DNA of 41,632 nt, from the NCBI GenBank assembly GCA_045654645.1, contig JAZONR010000058.1:1-41632 (forward strand). The letters run 5' to 3'. A program made the position numbers and the translations under genes. Under the pieces are notes generated by a model. The model did no database searches. It was given only the letters and a program-made list of their open reading frames with translations, and had not been told where the DNA came from. Positions 8,680 to 18,000 of the stretch are shown here, one piece after another. Within the stretch, counting starts at the first letter, position 1. Each line of letters starts with the position of its first letter. The stretch comes from HGM04593 sp045654645 (GTDB lineage Bacteria > Bacteroidota > Bacteroidia > Bacteroidales > Bacteroidaceae).

Positions 8680-8710
8680 CCCATAAAGCAAGATAAAAAA
8701 CACGATAACG

Positions 8711-9727
8711 ATGAAAAAACATCTATTCACAGCAGCAATTGCACTTGCAGCCTTGATGCTAACCGTTGCTTGCAAGGAAGAGGAGAGCCTCACTCCGTCG
8801 GGCAACTACTCACCCATTCGTGGCGGTTTTCCACAGGGCACAACGGTTTATGACAGCATCATAAACGATATCAAGAAGGAGTATGGTGTGTACCTGTTAT
8901 ATAAAGACATCACAGAGGAGGACCTTAACCGCGACTGGGTGTCGGCCGGCACAGGCGACCTCTATGTTGCCGGCTATGAGGATGAACGCGATGACTTGGC
9001 CTGGAACCTCCCCGATGAGCATCTGCCATTCTATGTAGATTACTTCGAAAACTACATATTCCCCAACATAAGCAAGGAGTTTGCAAACTCAACGTTCCCC
9101 ATAAAGATATATATGATACACAACCTGCGCACCGAGCCACGCGATTTTAGCGAGGAGAACAGTGGGGGCGGAACAGACACTGACCCGCACAAGTCCATAA
9201 AACTGGGTAACTTCGACAACTGGGCAATAAGTTTTAGCGATGATATAATCAACGGCACTGATACAGAGTATGCCCTGAAACAGCAGCGTTGCATCTTTAT
9301 GATACAGGCTATCAACAACGCCATTGAGAAGGGCGAGATTGACTCCCCCGATGAGTTTTGGAGCGGTTTCGATTTCTCGGAAGACAAGAAGATGGAGCAC
9401 AACGACTCCACAAAAGAGAACTACAAGTATAAACTGGGCTTCATTGATGATATCAACGACAATTTTGGAACAGGTCAAAAGAAACAGCTGTGGCGCCCCC
9501 TTGAGACAGTGGTTAGCTGCTACTATTGGGAGAAGGACAAATACCCCAGCTACAACCTTTTTACAGCATACATAAAGAACGCAATGTGGCTCACCCCCGA
9601 GAAGTTCGAAGAGCGCTACCCCAAGAACCTCTACCCTATGCTCACAGAAAAGTATAATATTGTGGTGGAGCATATGCTAAAAGAGTATGGCATTGACCTG
9701 CAGGGTATTGCCAAGGGCAAAAAGTGA
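8711..9727 (+). CDS. Lipoprotein resembling Bacteroidota zinc-binding metallopeptidase-like proteins, HExxH absent
   Basis: 338 residues, lipoprotein signal with Cys21 (LMLTVAC). After a short linker it reads INDIKKEYGVYLLYKD, and near the end FWSGFDF, LTPEKFEERYP and NIVVEHMLKEYGIDL. This layout reminds me of the putative zinc-binding metallopeptidase lipoproteins (Mx1 type) often encoded beside SusC/SusD pairs. Those carry an HExxH-like zinc site. I find no HExxH anywhere in this protein; its histidines are scattered. It may therefore be a non-catalytic relative that serves as a surface accessory to the SusCD complex. The family call is from memory of layout only, and it could equally be an unrelated surface lipoprotein. 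Third gene of the operon, 18 bases before the TlpA-like gene. Confidence 0.6.
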   Translation: MKKHLFTAAIALAALMLTVACKEEESLTPSGNYSPIRGGFPQGTTVYDSIINDIKKEYGVYLLYKDITEEDLNRDWVSAGTGDLYVAGYEDERDDLAWNLPDEHLPFYVDYFENYIFPNISKEFANSTFPIKIYMIHNLRTEPRDFSEENSGGGTDTDPHKSIKLGNFDNWAISFSDDIINGTDTEYALKQQRCIFMIQAINNAIEKGEIDSPDEFWSGFDFSEDKKMEHNDSTKENYKYKLGFIDDINDNFGTGQKKQLWRPLETVVSCYYWEKDKYPSYNLFTAYIKNAMWLTPEKFEERYPKNLYPMLTEKYNIVVEHMLKEYGIDLQGIAKGKK

Positions 9728-9745
9728 TAAAAAAGAATAGTCTCT

Positions 9746-10867
9746 ATGAAGAACGTAATTGGAACGTTGGTAGCGGCACTGCTAATTGTAACGGCCTGTG
9801 GCAACGCACAGGAGAGAGCAGCACAGCAGGCCCGGGACTTGACTGCACAAATTGCAGAGATTGATAGCCTGTGGCAACTGCAGCCCGCCAGCGCACAAGA
9901 GATTATAGCAACCTACCAAACAGCGGAAGGGCTTATAAAAAGCAAAGAGGCCGTGCTGCACACGCACAACCAGTGCCACTATGTGTGGCACTGTGGTGAA
10001 TATATGTTCAAGTGCCGTGGCAAGAACAGCGACATATATGACCTTCCGGCCCACGCAACAGAGTTGTCGCTCGACGACAGTATTGTGGCCGATTTTATAA
10101 CAAAAGAGAAGAAGGGCAAATTCACCGACCACTACTTCACCCTTAGGGCAATGAAGAGAGGCTGCAGTTTCGATGAATCGCGCGACGGAATGACTGCAAC
10201 GGTATTCTTCCCCATAAGGGCACTCAATGAGAATGATTTTGAGAAGCTGCGCTGCATATTCTCGAGCAGCAATGCCACACTGCACAACGCCTACCTTGAG
10301 AGGCTGAAATTCCCTCTTGGGAACAGCGGATGCAGTGAAGGACTCAAGAGTGTCCAACCACTCATTGAGAAGAACGTCTCCAACAACCCATTAAAGAGTG
10401 AGATTCTTGCCCTGTTTGAGGCCTATACACGCATTATGCCCGGTATGCCGGCACCCGTTTCAACACTGAAGGACACAAAGGGCAACGAGCTCATTTTCCC
10501 ACAGATGCGCGGCTGCGTCATTGTCATCGACGTGTGGGCAACATGGTGCAGCAGTTGCATAAAGAATATGCCAAAGTTCATAGGGCTTGCCAAGGAGTAT
10601 GAAGGGCGCAACGACATACGCTTCGCAACTGTTTCAATAGACCGCAGCGAAGAGAAAGATGAGTGGCTCTCGGCCATTAAGAGGTGTGGCATTGACCATC
10701 TGCTCAACCTTTTCCCCGACTGCGAGGTGCAGTCGCAGTTCGAGACCGATTATCACATATCGGGAATACCGCGCTACATAATAATTGACAAGGAGGGCAA
10801 CATTGTTTCGGCATACGCCCCATCGGAGCCATCAGACCTTAAAGAACTCATCAACAAGGCGCTTTAA
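9746..10867 (+). CDS. TlpA-like thioredoxin-fold lipoprotein with WCSSC motif
   Basis: 373 residues, lipoprotein signal with Cys18 (LLIVTAC). The C-terminal domain (about 235-373) is thioredoxin-like: VIDVWATWCSSC gives the redox pair Cys268/Cys271, followed by FATVSIDRSEEKDEW and the cis-proline strand SGIPRYIIID. It would reduce or exchange disulfides in the periplasm. The N-terminal 200 residues are not a family I recognise. They include an unusual cluster within residues 72-90: His72, His74, Cys77, His78, His82, Cys83, Cys90. Further Cys occur at RGCSF, LRCIF and SGCSE. Last gene of the SusCD operon; its stop codon overlaps the start of a perfect 42-bp palindrome. Confidence 0.85.
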   Translation: MKNVIGTLVAALLIVTACGNAQERAAQQARDLTAQIAEIDSLWQLQPASAQEIIATYQTAEGLIKSKEAVLHTHNQCHYVWHCGEYMFKCRGKNSDIYDLPAHATELSLDDSIVADFITKEKKGKFTDHYFTLRAMKRGCSFDESRDGMTATVFFPIRALNENDFEKLRCIFSSSNATLHNAYLERLKFPLGNSGCSEGLKSVQPLIEKNVSNNPLKSEILALFEAYTRIMPGMPAPVSTLKDTKGNELIFPQMRGCVIVIDVWATWCSSCIKNMPKFIGLAKEYEGRNDIRFATVSIDRSEEKDEWLSAIKRCGIDHLLNLFPDCEVQSQFETDYHISGIPRYIIIDKEGNIVSAYAPSEPSDLKELINKAL

Positions 10868-10907
10868 AATGTGATATGCAGGCACGCGTGCCTGCATATC
10901 ACATTTT
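10866..10907. terminator. 42-bp perfect palindrome, terminator of the SusCD operon
   Basis: 10866-10886 is the exact reverse complement of 10887-10907, with no spacer. The arm begins aaaatgtgatatgc and ends in ggcacg; the far arm ends in atttt. The left arm shares two bases with the TAA stop of the TlpA-like gene. It can terminate in both directions. Confidence 0.85.
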
Positions 10908-10943
10908 AACACTCGCCATACCTCATAAAAGCATAATTTTTCG

Positions 10944-10951
10944 TAACTTTG
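10944..10951 (+). promoter_or_regulatory. Bacteroidota -7 box (TAACTTTG)
   Basis: Exact TAnnTTTG match, 57 bases before the start at 11009 and just after the operon terminator. I see no good TTTG at -33. Confidence 0.55.
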
Positions 10952-11008
10952 CGCCACGTAAACAGTGAGCGTCAGCACATTATTGAATAAATCATAAAAC
11001 ATACATAT

Positions 11009-13057
11009 ATGAAAAAAGTTCTACTCTCTATCGTTTGTATGCTTGCCATTGCCCTCACAGCAAATGCCGAGACATACAAGCACACATTCAAACAGGGCGA
11101 CCTTAATGCAGCCGGTGGCGAAGTAACACTTTCAGGCTTTGTGTGGAACTGCACCCCAGCCACCACACTGGGTTGGACCAACGGCCGCGGTATCTCAATT
11201 GGAAAAAAGGACAACGTGTGTACTTCATACACTCTTAGCAGCAATGCTTTTGCCGAGTTCACCATAAGAAGCGTGAAGGTTACCACACAAAGACCTGCAA
11301 GCGGCGATGCAAAGATTACCATAAGTGCCGGCAACAGTGCAACCACTTTCGAGCTTGGAAGCACCGCAACGGCCTACACACTCGAATGTTACGATAAGGG
11401 CGAGATAAAAATCAACTGGACAGCAACAAGCAACATCTACTATGCAAACACCATAGAGGTTACCTACGAACTGCCTGCTGATATGGTTGAAGTGAAGCTC
11501 CCCACATTCAAGACCTTGCCCGGCATATACGCCGACAAGGTGCAGGTGATTGCCGAGACAACCGACCTTGACGCAATACTCTACTACACCCTTGACGGCA
11601 CAGAGCCCAGCTACGAAGATTTCAACAGCGACTCCATTGTGGGAACCACAAAGTGCTCAAAGGGTTGGCAGTTGATTGAGACACTCACCGACAGCGCCAC
11701 CATAAACACGATAAAGGTTTTGTCGGTTAAAACAGACGGCGAGGCTGTATACAAGAGCGAGATTGCCGAAGCTACCTACATTGTATCACCCACCACACCC
11801 TATATCAACATAAGCAACATTGAGAGTGGCAGTGCATATTCAATGGTGGCGAATGACAGCGCAGCTTGCTGCAACTACTATAGCGAGACCGGCGCTCATC
11901 TGCCAACAAAGACCGCAACAACTGCCAACGAGAACTACATTGAGACTGTAGCCTGTGCAGGCTTCACCTTCACAGCCACAAACGGAGGCTACACAATACA
12001 GGATGCGCTTGGTCGATACATCTGCCCCGGCAACAAGGAGGGCGAGTTCTCTTTTGCCACAGCAGAGCCCTCTGTGTGGAACATACAGTTCGACGGCGAC
12101 AATGCAACAATAAGTTGCAACGGCCTCACAATTCTATACTCGGTGCAGGAGAGCCTTTTCGGCTGCTATAGCGAGAAGAGCGAGAACCATCTTCTCCCCA
12201 AGCTCTACAAGCAGCGCGCTTACCCTGAATACACAATATCTCCCGAGAACAACAGTTATTTGGACAAACTGGAGAGCATTTTTGTAACCTGCGAGGAGGG
12301 TATAAGCAATAACAACCTTGCAGTAACCTGCAACGAGGTTGAAGATGTCATCTTCACTGTAACGCAGAAGGACAGCAAGACTCTTGAGATTAAGGCAGAC
12401 AAGCCGATTACCACACTGAACAACACCAACATCTCAATCAACATCACCGGCGACATAATACTCAATCCCGAGGGAATGAATATGAAGCTCCACGTACCCG
12501 AGAAATACAAGATGCGTACATTGGTGAAATACACCATCAATGGCTATGCCCCTGCGGCAACAATAACCGAGGTATCACCCGCCAACGATGCTACAGTGGA
12601 GGAGCTCTCACACTTCATCTTCACATTCAGCTACTTTGCAAGCCACAGCGATTATCCATCGCAAATGCCAGTCCTCTCTGTTGAGGGCAGCGAGTGGACA
12701 CACGCACTTGAGAAAACAATAACCAAGAGCGACGGTAAACCAATAAATATGGACCAGGCTGCTCTCAAGACCACAGAGCCCGTGCTTGGAAACGGAGTAT
12801 ATCTCCTTGAAATTCCCACAGGATACTTTACCGACGGTAACGGCAAGGAGATTGAAGGCATTAAACTGCGCTATATTGTGAAGAACGATAGCGGCATACT
12901 TGCAGGCATCGAGAACATTGGCGCCGACGGCAGCGACACTTGGAGCGTCTACAATTTCGCCGGTGTGAAGGTTCTTGAGACAACAGATATTGAAGAACTC
13001 AACACACTTCCCAAGGGCATCTACATCATCAATAGCAAGAAAACTGTTATTAAGTGA
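11009..13057 (+). CDS. Large secreted protein with chitobiase-like domain and T9SS C-terminal tail
   Basis: 682 residues. A signal peptide (MKKVLLSIVCMLAIALTANA) is followed by an N-terminal region of unknown family (about 22-155). Next is a domain at about 165-240 whose YYTLDGTEPS motif (near 191) matches the chitobiase/beta-hexosaminidase C-terminal (CHB_HEX) fold. Two Ig-like stretches follow (about 400-620). The last 60 residues (WSVYNFAGVKVLE, then LPKGIYIIN and a Lys-rich end) resemble a type A T9SS sorting tail. I infer export by the T9SS, whose SprA is encoded in this window, and display on or release from the surface. No catalytic domain is visible; binding of glycan or adhesion is possible. 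The stop codon lies within the first copy of a 108-bp tandem repeat. Confidence 0.75.
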   Translation: MKKVLLSIVCMLAIALTANAETYKHTFKQGDLNAAGGEVTLSGFVWNCTPATTLGWTNGRGISIGKKDNVCTSYTLSSNAFAEFTIRSVKVTTQRPASGDAKITISAGNSATTFELGSTATAYTLECYDKGEIKINWTATSNIYYANTIEVTYELPADMVEVKLPTFKTLPGIYADKVQVIAETTDLDAILYYTLDGTEPSYEDFNSDSIVGTTKCSKGWQLIETLTDSATINTIKVLSVKTDGEAVYKSEIAEATYIVSPTTPYINISNIESGSAYSMVANDSAACCNYYSETGAHLPTKTATTANENYIETVACAGFTFTATNGGYTIQDALGRYICPGNKEGEFSFATAEPSVWNIQFDGDNATISCNGLTILYSVQESLFGCYSEKSENHLLPKLYKQRAYPEYTISPENNSYLDKLESIFVTCEEGISNNNLAVTCNEVEDVIFTVTQKDSKTLEIKADKPITTLNNTNISINITGDIILNPEGMNMKLHVPEKYKMRTLVKYTINGYAPAATITEVSPANDATVEELSHFIFTFSYFASHSDYPSQMPVLSVEGSEWTHALEKTITKSDGKPINMDQAALKTTEPVLGNGVYLLEIPTGYFTDGNGKEIEGIKLRYIVKNDSGILAGIENIGADGSDTWSVYNFAGVKVLETTDIEELNTLPKGIYIINSKKTVIK

Positions 13058-13292
13058 TTTGCTATCGGCGAGCTGTTTAGCGAACAGTCGCGGGCAGCGC
13101 AGAGACCGGTTGCGCCCCGCGGGTCGCTGATTAAAAAGCGAGCCAATGGCACTCTTATTAAGTGATTTGCTATCGGCGAGCTGTTTAGCGAACAGTCGCG
13201 GGTAGCGCAGAGGCCGGTTGCGCCCCGCAGGTCGCTGATTAAAAAGCGAGCCAATGGAATTCTTATAAGGTGATTTGCTATCGGCAAGCTGT
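13047..13292. repeat. 108-bp tandem repeat, two full copies and a partial third
   Basis: Copies start at 13047, 13155 and 13263, all beginning ttatnaggtgatttgc or a close variant. The third fades after about 30 bases. Each full copy can fold: in copy 1, 13089-13094 pairs with 13116-13121 and 13097-13101 with 13111-13115 (2-base bulge), next to a small ctgtt/aacag hairpin and a tcgct/agcga hairpin. The period is divisible by three, so a frame stays open on the minus strand. The first copy contains the stop codon of the preceding gene. Confidence 0.9.
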
Positions 13293-13320
13293 TTAATAAT
13301 AGAGCAAGGCATATACAAAC

Positions 13321-13401
13321 CAAGAGGGTGCCCCAAAAGTATAATGGGGTGCCCTCTTTGCTGAGAGGTTGGATAAAAAGAGCCTTTTTTAGTAGGCTTC
13401 T
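13321..13401 (+). repeat. Mosaic intergenic element, copy 1 (short form)
   Basis: Begins caagagggtgccccaaaagt. The stem 13324-13334 pairs with 13346-13356 (11 bp including two G-U). It then runs gagaggttggataaaaagagcc and ends tttagtaggcttct. Head and tail match copy 2 at 39361-39540, but the middle is missing. It lies between the tandem repeat and the M23 peptidase gene, ending 17 bases before that start. Confidence 0.8.
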
Positions 13402-13417
13402 ATATACATTTAAAAAG

Positions 13418-14701
13418 ATGATTACACAAATTAGAAGAACTGTCCTTGCCACACTGTTGCTGTCTGTGGCACTGCTTGGAAGCTGCGTGGGGAAGAGCAC
13501 CGCTCCCATTGAGGGAGAGGCAGCCACAAACGATACTATGGTTGTTGAAAGAGAACCTATTATGAAATATGGACTCCCCATTGAGGAGTACAACGTTATA
13601 TATGACACCATTGCACCTCGCCAAACAATTGCCGAAGTGCTTTACAGAATGGGCTTCAACAGCAACCAAATACACAAACTGTCGCAATGTCCCGACTCTA
13701 TTTTTAACGTGCGCAAGATACGCCCCGGACAGGTGTGTGCACTGCTGTGCGACAAAGATAGCGCATCAACACCTCACTATTTGGTCTATGAACAGAGCCC
13801 CAAGGCCTATGTTACATTTGACCTTAGCAACAACTTCCACGCCGAGAGGAAAGAGAAGCCTTCAGCGTGGCGCGAGAGCGAAGTGGCCGGGCGTGTAAAC
13901 AGCTCGCTGTGGATAGCAATGCAGGAGTGCGGCGTTACACCCCTGCTGGCCGTTGAGATGTCGCACATCTTTGGCTGGTCTATAGATTTCTTTGGAATAC
14001 AGAAGGGCGATGAGTTCCGCATCATCTATGCACAAGAGTTTGTAGAGGAGACACCGCTCAACAACTACAAGATTCTTTCGGCATCGTTCTGTGCATCGAA
14101 CAACCTGGTATATGCCATACCCTTTACACAGGCCGGTGAAGAACTTTTCTACAACAGCGACGGCAACAGCCTCGAGGGCGCATTCCTGAAAGCGCCGCTC
14201 GACTACTACCGCATATCATCAAAATTCTCAAACAGCCGCTACCACCCTGTGCTGAAGCGCAGACGTGCCCACCACGGTGTTGATTACGCAGCACCAAAGG
14301 GAACGCCTGTATATGCAATAGGCAGCGGCAAGGTCATAAAGAAAGCCTACCAGGCAAATGGTGCGGGCTACTACCTTAAGATACGCCACAACAGCACCTA
14401 CACCACAAGCTATATGCACCTCTCGGGCTATGCCAAGGGGCTAAAGGAGGGCGACTACGTGAAGCAGAAACAGGTTATCGGCTATGTGGGCTCAACAGGT
14501 CTCTCCACCGGCCCACACCTCGATTTCCGCGTCTATGAAAACGGCAAGCCCATCAACCCGCTGACAATAAAATCGCAGCCCAAAATGCCAATCAGCAAGG
14601 AGAACAACGAAGCCTTTGCCATTGTGCGCGATTCGCTTGTGAAACGACTCACAAGCATACCAACGGCAAAGATTGTTGCAGAGAGTGATTCAATAGAGTA
14701 A
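13418..14701 (+). CDS. M23 family peptidase lipoprotein (LytM-like)
   Basis: 427 residues, lipoprotein signal with Cys23 (LLLSVALLGSC). The middle (about 60-200) has the SPOR/LysM-like region typical of envelope M23 peptidases (TIAEVLYRMGF, VRKIRPGQVCALL). The C-terminal LytM domain (about 270-400) has His285 and Asp289 in HHGVD, YTTSYMHLSGYA, and a final TGPHLDF. In classical LytM enzymes the last motif is HxH; here it is His367-Leu-Asp369. It would cut peptidoglycan cross-links or regulate amidases, depending on whether zinc is still bound. The upstream in-frame extension to 13328 lies in the repeat element and would spoil the signal peptide, so I start at 13418. Converges with the DUF4491 gene with only 4 bases between them. 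Confidence 0.88.
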   Translation: MITQIRRTVLATLLLSVALLGSCVGKSTAPIEGEAATNDTMVVEREPIMKYGLPIEEYNVIYDTIAPRQTIAEVLYRMGFNSNQIHKLSQCPDSIFNVRKIRPGQVCALLCDKDSASTPHYLVYEQSPKAYVTFDLSNNFHAERKEKPSAWRESEVAGRVNSSLWIAMQECGVTPLLAVEMSHIFGWSIDFFGIQKGDEFRIIYAQEFVEETPLNNYKILSASFCASNNLVYAIPFTQAGEELFYNSDGNSLEGAFLKAPLDYYRISSKFSNSRYHPVLKRRRAHHGVDYAAPKGTPVYAIGSGKVIKKAYQANGAGYYLKIRHNSTYTTSYMHLSGYAKGLKEGDYVKQKQVIGYVGSTGLSTGPHLDFRVYENGKPINPLTIKSQPKMPISKENNEAFAIVRDSLVKRLTSIPTAKIVAESDSIE

Positions 14702-14705
14702 CCCC

Positions 14706-14996
14706 TTACTTTCTCTTTGGGTTTGCAGGGAACCATCCCTTCTCCACCCTTTTCCTTTGCTGAAACACCTCGCCGATGCTCCAGAAAGAGGAGAATGCCA
14801 CAACACCCAAAAGTATTGAGATAATGAGGTTTGCAACCAACAGCGACGCCACACCCGATAGGATGCCAAGCACAAGAAAGAGCCACCAGCTCTTTACACC
14901 AATGTAATATTCGGCCTTTATCACCAATGGATGAAACAGACCAATAACCAAAAAGGTAGCTACACCTATAATTATCCCCGAGAAATTGAGTTCCAT
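14706..14996 (-). CDS. DUF4491 family small membrane protein
   Basis: 96 residues with about three membrane helices. The start MELNFSGIIIGVATFLVIG, then HPLVIKAEYYIGVKSWWLFLVLG, is the DUF4491 pattern, a Bacteroidota and Firmicutes inner-membrane family of unknown function. The C-terminus is basic and cytosolic-looking (RKRVEKGWFPANPKRK). An in-frame ATG 12 codons upstream is outside the family's usual start. It lies downstream of the beta-galactosidase gene on the same strand, separated from it by a strong terminator, so it probably has its own weak promoter or relies on read-through. Confidence 0.8.
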   Translation of the reverse strand: MELNFSGIIIGVATFLVIGLFHPLVIKAEYYIGVKSWWLFLVLGILSGVASLLVANLIISILLGVVAFSSFWSIGEVFQQRKRVEKGWFPANPKRK

Positions 14997-15027
14997 AATA
15001 TCATCTGTTTGATTTAGAACACAACAT

Positions 15028-15068
15028 ATCATAGCCTGGTTCCGCAGATTGCGGAACCAGGCTATGAT
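15028..15068 (-). terminator. Terminator hairpin of the beta-galactosidase gene
   Basis: 19-bp perfect stem, 15028-15046 with 15050-15068, and a 3-base loop (gat). It lies 13 bases past the beta-galactosidase stop on the minus strand. The stem sequence contains tagcctggttccgc. Confidence 0.85.
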
Positions 15069-15081
15069 TATGTAAACAGTA

Positions 15082-18000
15082 TCACCATTTTATAAACCTG
15101 TGTGTGCGCACAGCGCCATCATTCTTTATAACAAGGAGATAAGCGCCCTTGGGCTGTCCTGCAAGCGACACAACAGCAACGCCATTGTTCATCAAGGCAC
15201 TGCCAACCTCCATTCCACCAAGATTCATAACAGCCAGCTTTGTGCCCTCTTCGGCATTTGTGCATATAACGGCCGACGCTGTTGAATCATAGACAACCTC
15301 GCACGCCGCCACACCGGGAGCATCAATGCCGGTATCCTTGCCATTGACGGTAGAGAAGCGCAAGAGGTGAGTGTATGTACCCGACTGAGGACACTTATAC
15401 TGCGACTCGGTACCGGGGCCACAGCTGCCGTTGCCCAAGCCACGTTGCATATAATCGAATGTAGCATAAACAACATCATCCTTTTCCAAATCCCAGGGGT
15501 GCAGCTCGGGAACAAGGTATTGCACCTGATTATAGTGCGAGAGCGAGAATGAAACCTGGCCCTTTGTCTCAATTTTTATGGTGTTACCATTCTCGGGATT
15601 CACCAATGTGAGGTCGCGCAAATCCATTCTGTTGCCGTGAGACTGGGGGTGAGGATACATCTCAAACATATCATCAACAGTTGTGGTGTAACGTCCAAGG
15701 AAAGAGCCTGCCTGGCGGTCGATATAATTCTCCCACGGTCCTTTTGCATAATACTCCACATTCTCGTAACCTGCAGGGAACACCAGGTCGAGTCCAATGC
15801 GACGCAATTCGGCACTTGGAGTATACTTCACATTCATATCAACCACGCCGTTGGCATAGACAGTGTACTTTATCATATAAGGACACTTGTCGTGTTGCGC
15901 GTTCACCGTTACATTGCAAGACATTCCGTTGTCGGCAGGCTTCACACTTATTGTCGCCGATTTGACATTTGCCTCCTTGTCGCCAAACTTGTGCTCGCCA
16001 TAAGGGCTCTCATTCTCAATCCAGCGGATATTGCTGTAGATAGGATGTTTGCCGGGCTCGAGCACCTTCACACCGTTAGCCACCCACTCGGTAACAAAGC
16101 CGTTGGCATCAAGGGCAAATGTGATGTTGCTGTTGCTGACCCTGCATCCATTGCCACTCTCCACAGTGAGAGCCTCGCCACCGGCCGCAACAGCAGGCAG
16201 TGTAGAACGCTCCTTCAGCACAAACTGCTCTGCTGCCACAGGATAACCTGCCTCGCACCACGAAGTGGCACTCTTGGTGAGCAACTCCACATTCAGGAGA
16301 TACTCCTTGCCATCTTCAATGGCTGTGGTGTAGCCAAGCTTAACAGCAGCTGTGGCATCGGGAGCAACCGAAGGCATTGCCACGCACTTCTCTTCAACTA
16401 TCATACCATTACACAGCACACTGTAGCGAAGGTCATATTCATCAAGGTTTTTAAAAGCATACTTGTTCTTCACAAGCAGCATACCGTTGCTGTAGGTAAA
16501 CTTGGCATACTGATAGACCTTCTTCACCTCGGTGAGCTTTGCAGTCCAGGCACGGTCGGCAGTGATGACACCATTGTTGCAGAAGTTGCCCTGGTGGGGA
16601 CCCGGATAGTCATAACCGGTAGTGAAGTGCGGAAAGCCTTTCTTCTCAAGCACACCGCTCTTCACAGCCTGCGGGTCATAGATTGACTGGTCTACCCAAT
16701 CCCAGATGCATCCACCGATACCATATCTACTACCCTCTATTATATCCCAGTAGTCCTGCAGATTTCCCACAGCATTACCCATTGCGTGGGCATACTCGCA
16801 CAGGAAGAACGGCTCGCCACCAATGCTGTTGTCGCAATGACTGCGTGTGTAGGAAAGATTGGGATACATCTTTGAATCCACATCGGTATTCTTTGCCGAA
16901 TTAACGTTTGAATAACCCTCATAGTGTACAGGGCGGCTATCAAGAGCCTTTGTAGCGGCATAGGTTGCATCAAAGTTCACGCCAATGCCCGACTCGTTGC
17001 CAAGCGACCAAAAGACTATTGAGGGGTGATTGCGGTCGCGTATCACCATACGCACTGTGCGGTCTACATACTGTGCCTGCCAAGAGACATCGCTCGATAT
17101 GCTGTTGTCCTTCTTGTCGCTCCAGCTCTTGTGGCACTCCACATCGGCCTCATCCATCACGTAAAGTCCATAATAATCGAACATCGCATACATCTTTGCA
17201 GCACGCGGATAGTGGCTTGCACGCACCATATTCACATTGCCCTGCTTCATAAGCTCAATATCCTTGAGCATTGTGGCAACATCCATTGTGCGGCCAAGAA
17301 GGGGATGTGTATCCTGTGTGTTCACACCTTTAAAATAGACGCGTTTGCCGTTTATGAGCACAACGCCATCTTTTATCTCTATGTTGCGGAAGCCATACTT
17401 TGTTGAGAATACCATCTCCTCGTTGCCTTGTGCATCCTTTTGAGAGATTTCCAGAGTATAGAGGTTGGGAGTCTCATCGCTCCAGGGAAGAAGGCCTGCA
17501 AGGTTGTCGAGCGTGATATTCTTCTTGCTCATCTTCACCCCTTCGGCAAACTCCACGTCAATGCTCTTTGTTGCCACCTCACTGCCATTGGGAGCAATGA
17601 GTCGAGCCTCGACACTCTTTGACGAGGCAACGCCCGTGCGGTTGTCAATCTCAAGAGCAATATCCATTGAGCCACCATCGTAGGCAGAATTAAGAGTGCT
17701 TGTTACATAGTGGTCGCGCACGAATGTCTTGGGCGTTGCATAGAGGTAGACATCGCGGTGCAGACCGCTCATATGGAACATATCCTGGCCCTCGAGATAC
17801 GAAGCATCGCTCCAGCGGAACACCTGCACACAGATGTTATTCTCGCCGGTGCGCACATAGGCACTTATGTCAAACTCGTGGTCGGTGTTGCCACCCTGTG
17901 TGTAACCCACATACTCGCCGTTCACCCACACAAACGCAGCACTGTAGAGACCGTCGAAGTGCAGGAATACACTCTTTGCATCCCAACCGGCGGGAAGGTC

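Noticed and set aside
13047..13292. CRISPR array
   Set aside because: Head-to-tail 108-bp units without spacers, and no cas genes in the window.
12608..13336. 242-codon minus-strand frame across the 3' end of the 11009 gene and the tandem repeat
   Set aside because: Antisense to a convincing gene, and kept open by the 108-bp period. The repeated peptide it would encode has no family I know.
15637..16686. 349-codon plus-strand frame antisense to the beta-galactosidase
   Set aside because: His-rich and without domain; a shadow of the GC-biased GH2 codons. The GH2 gene is secure.
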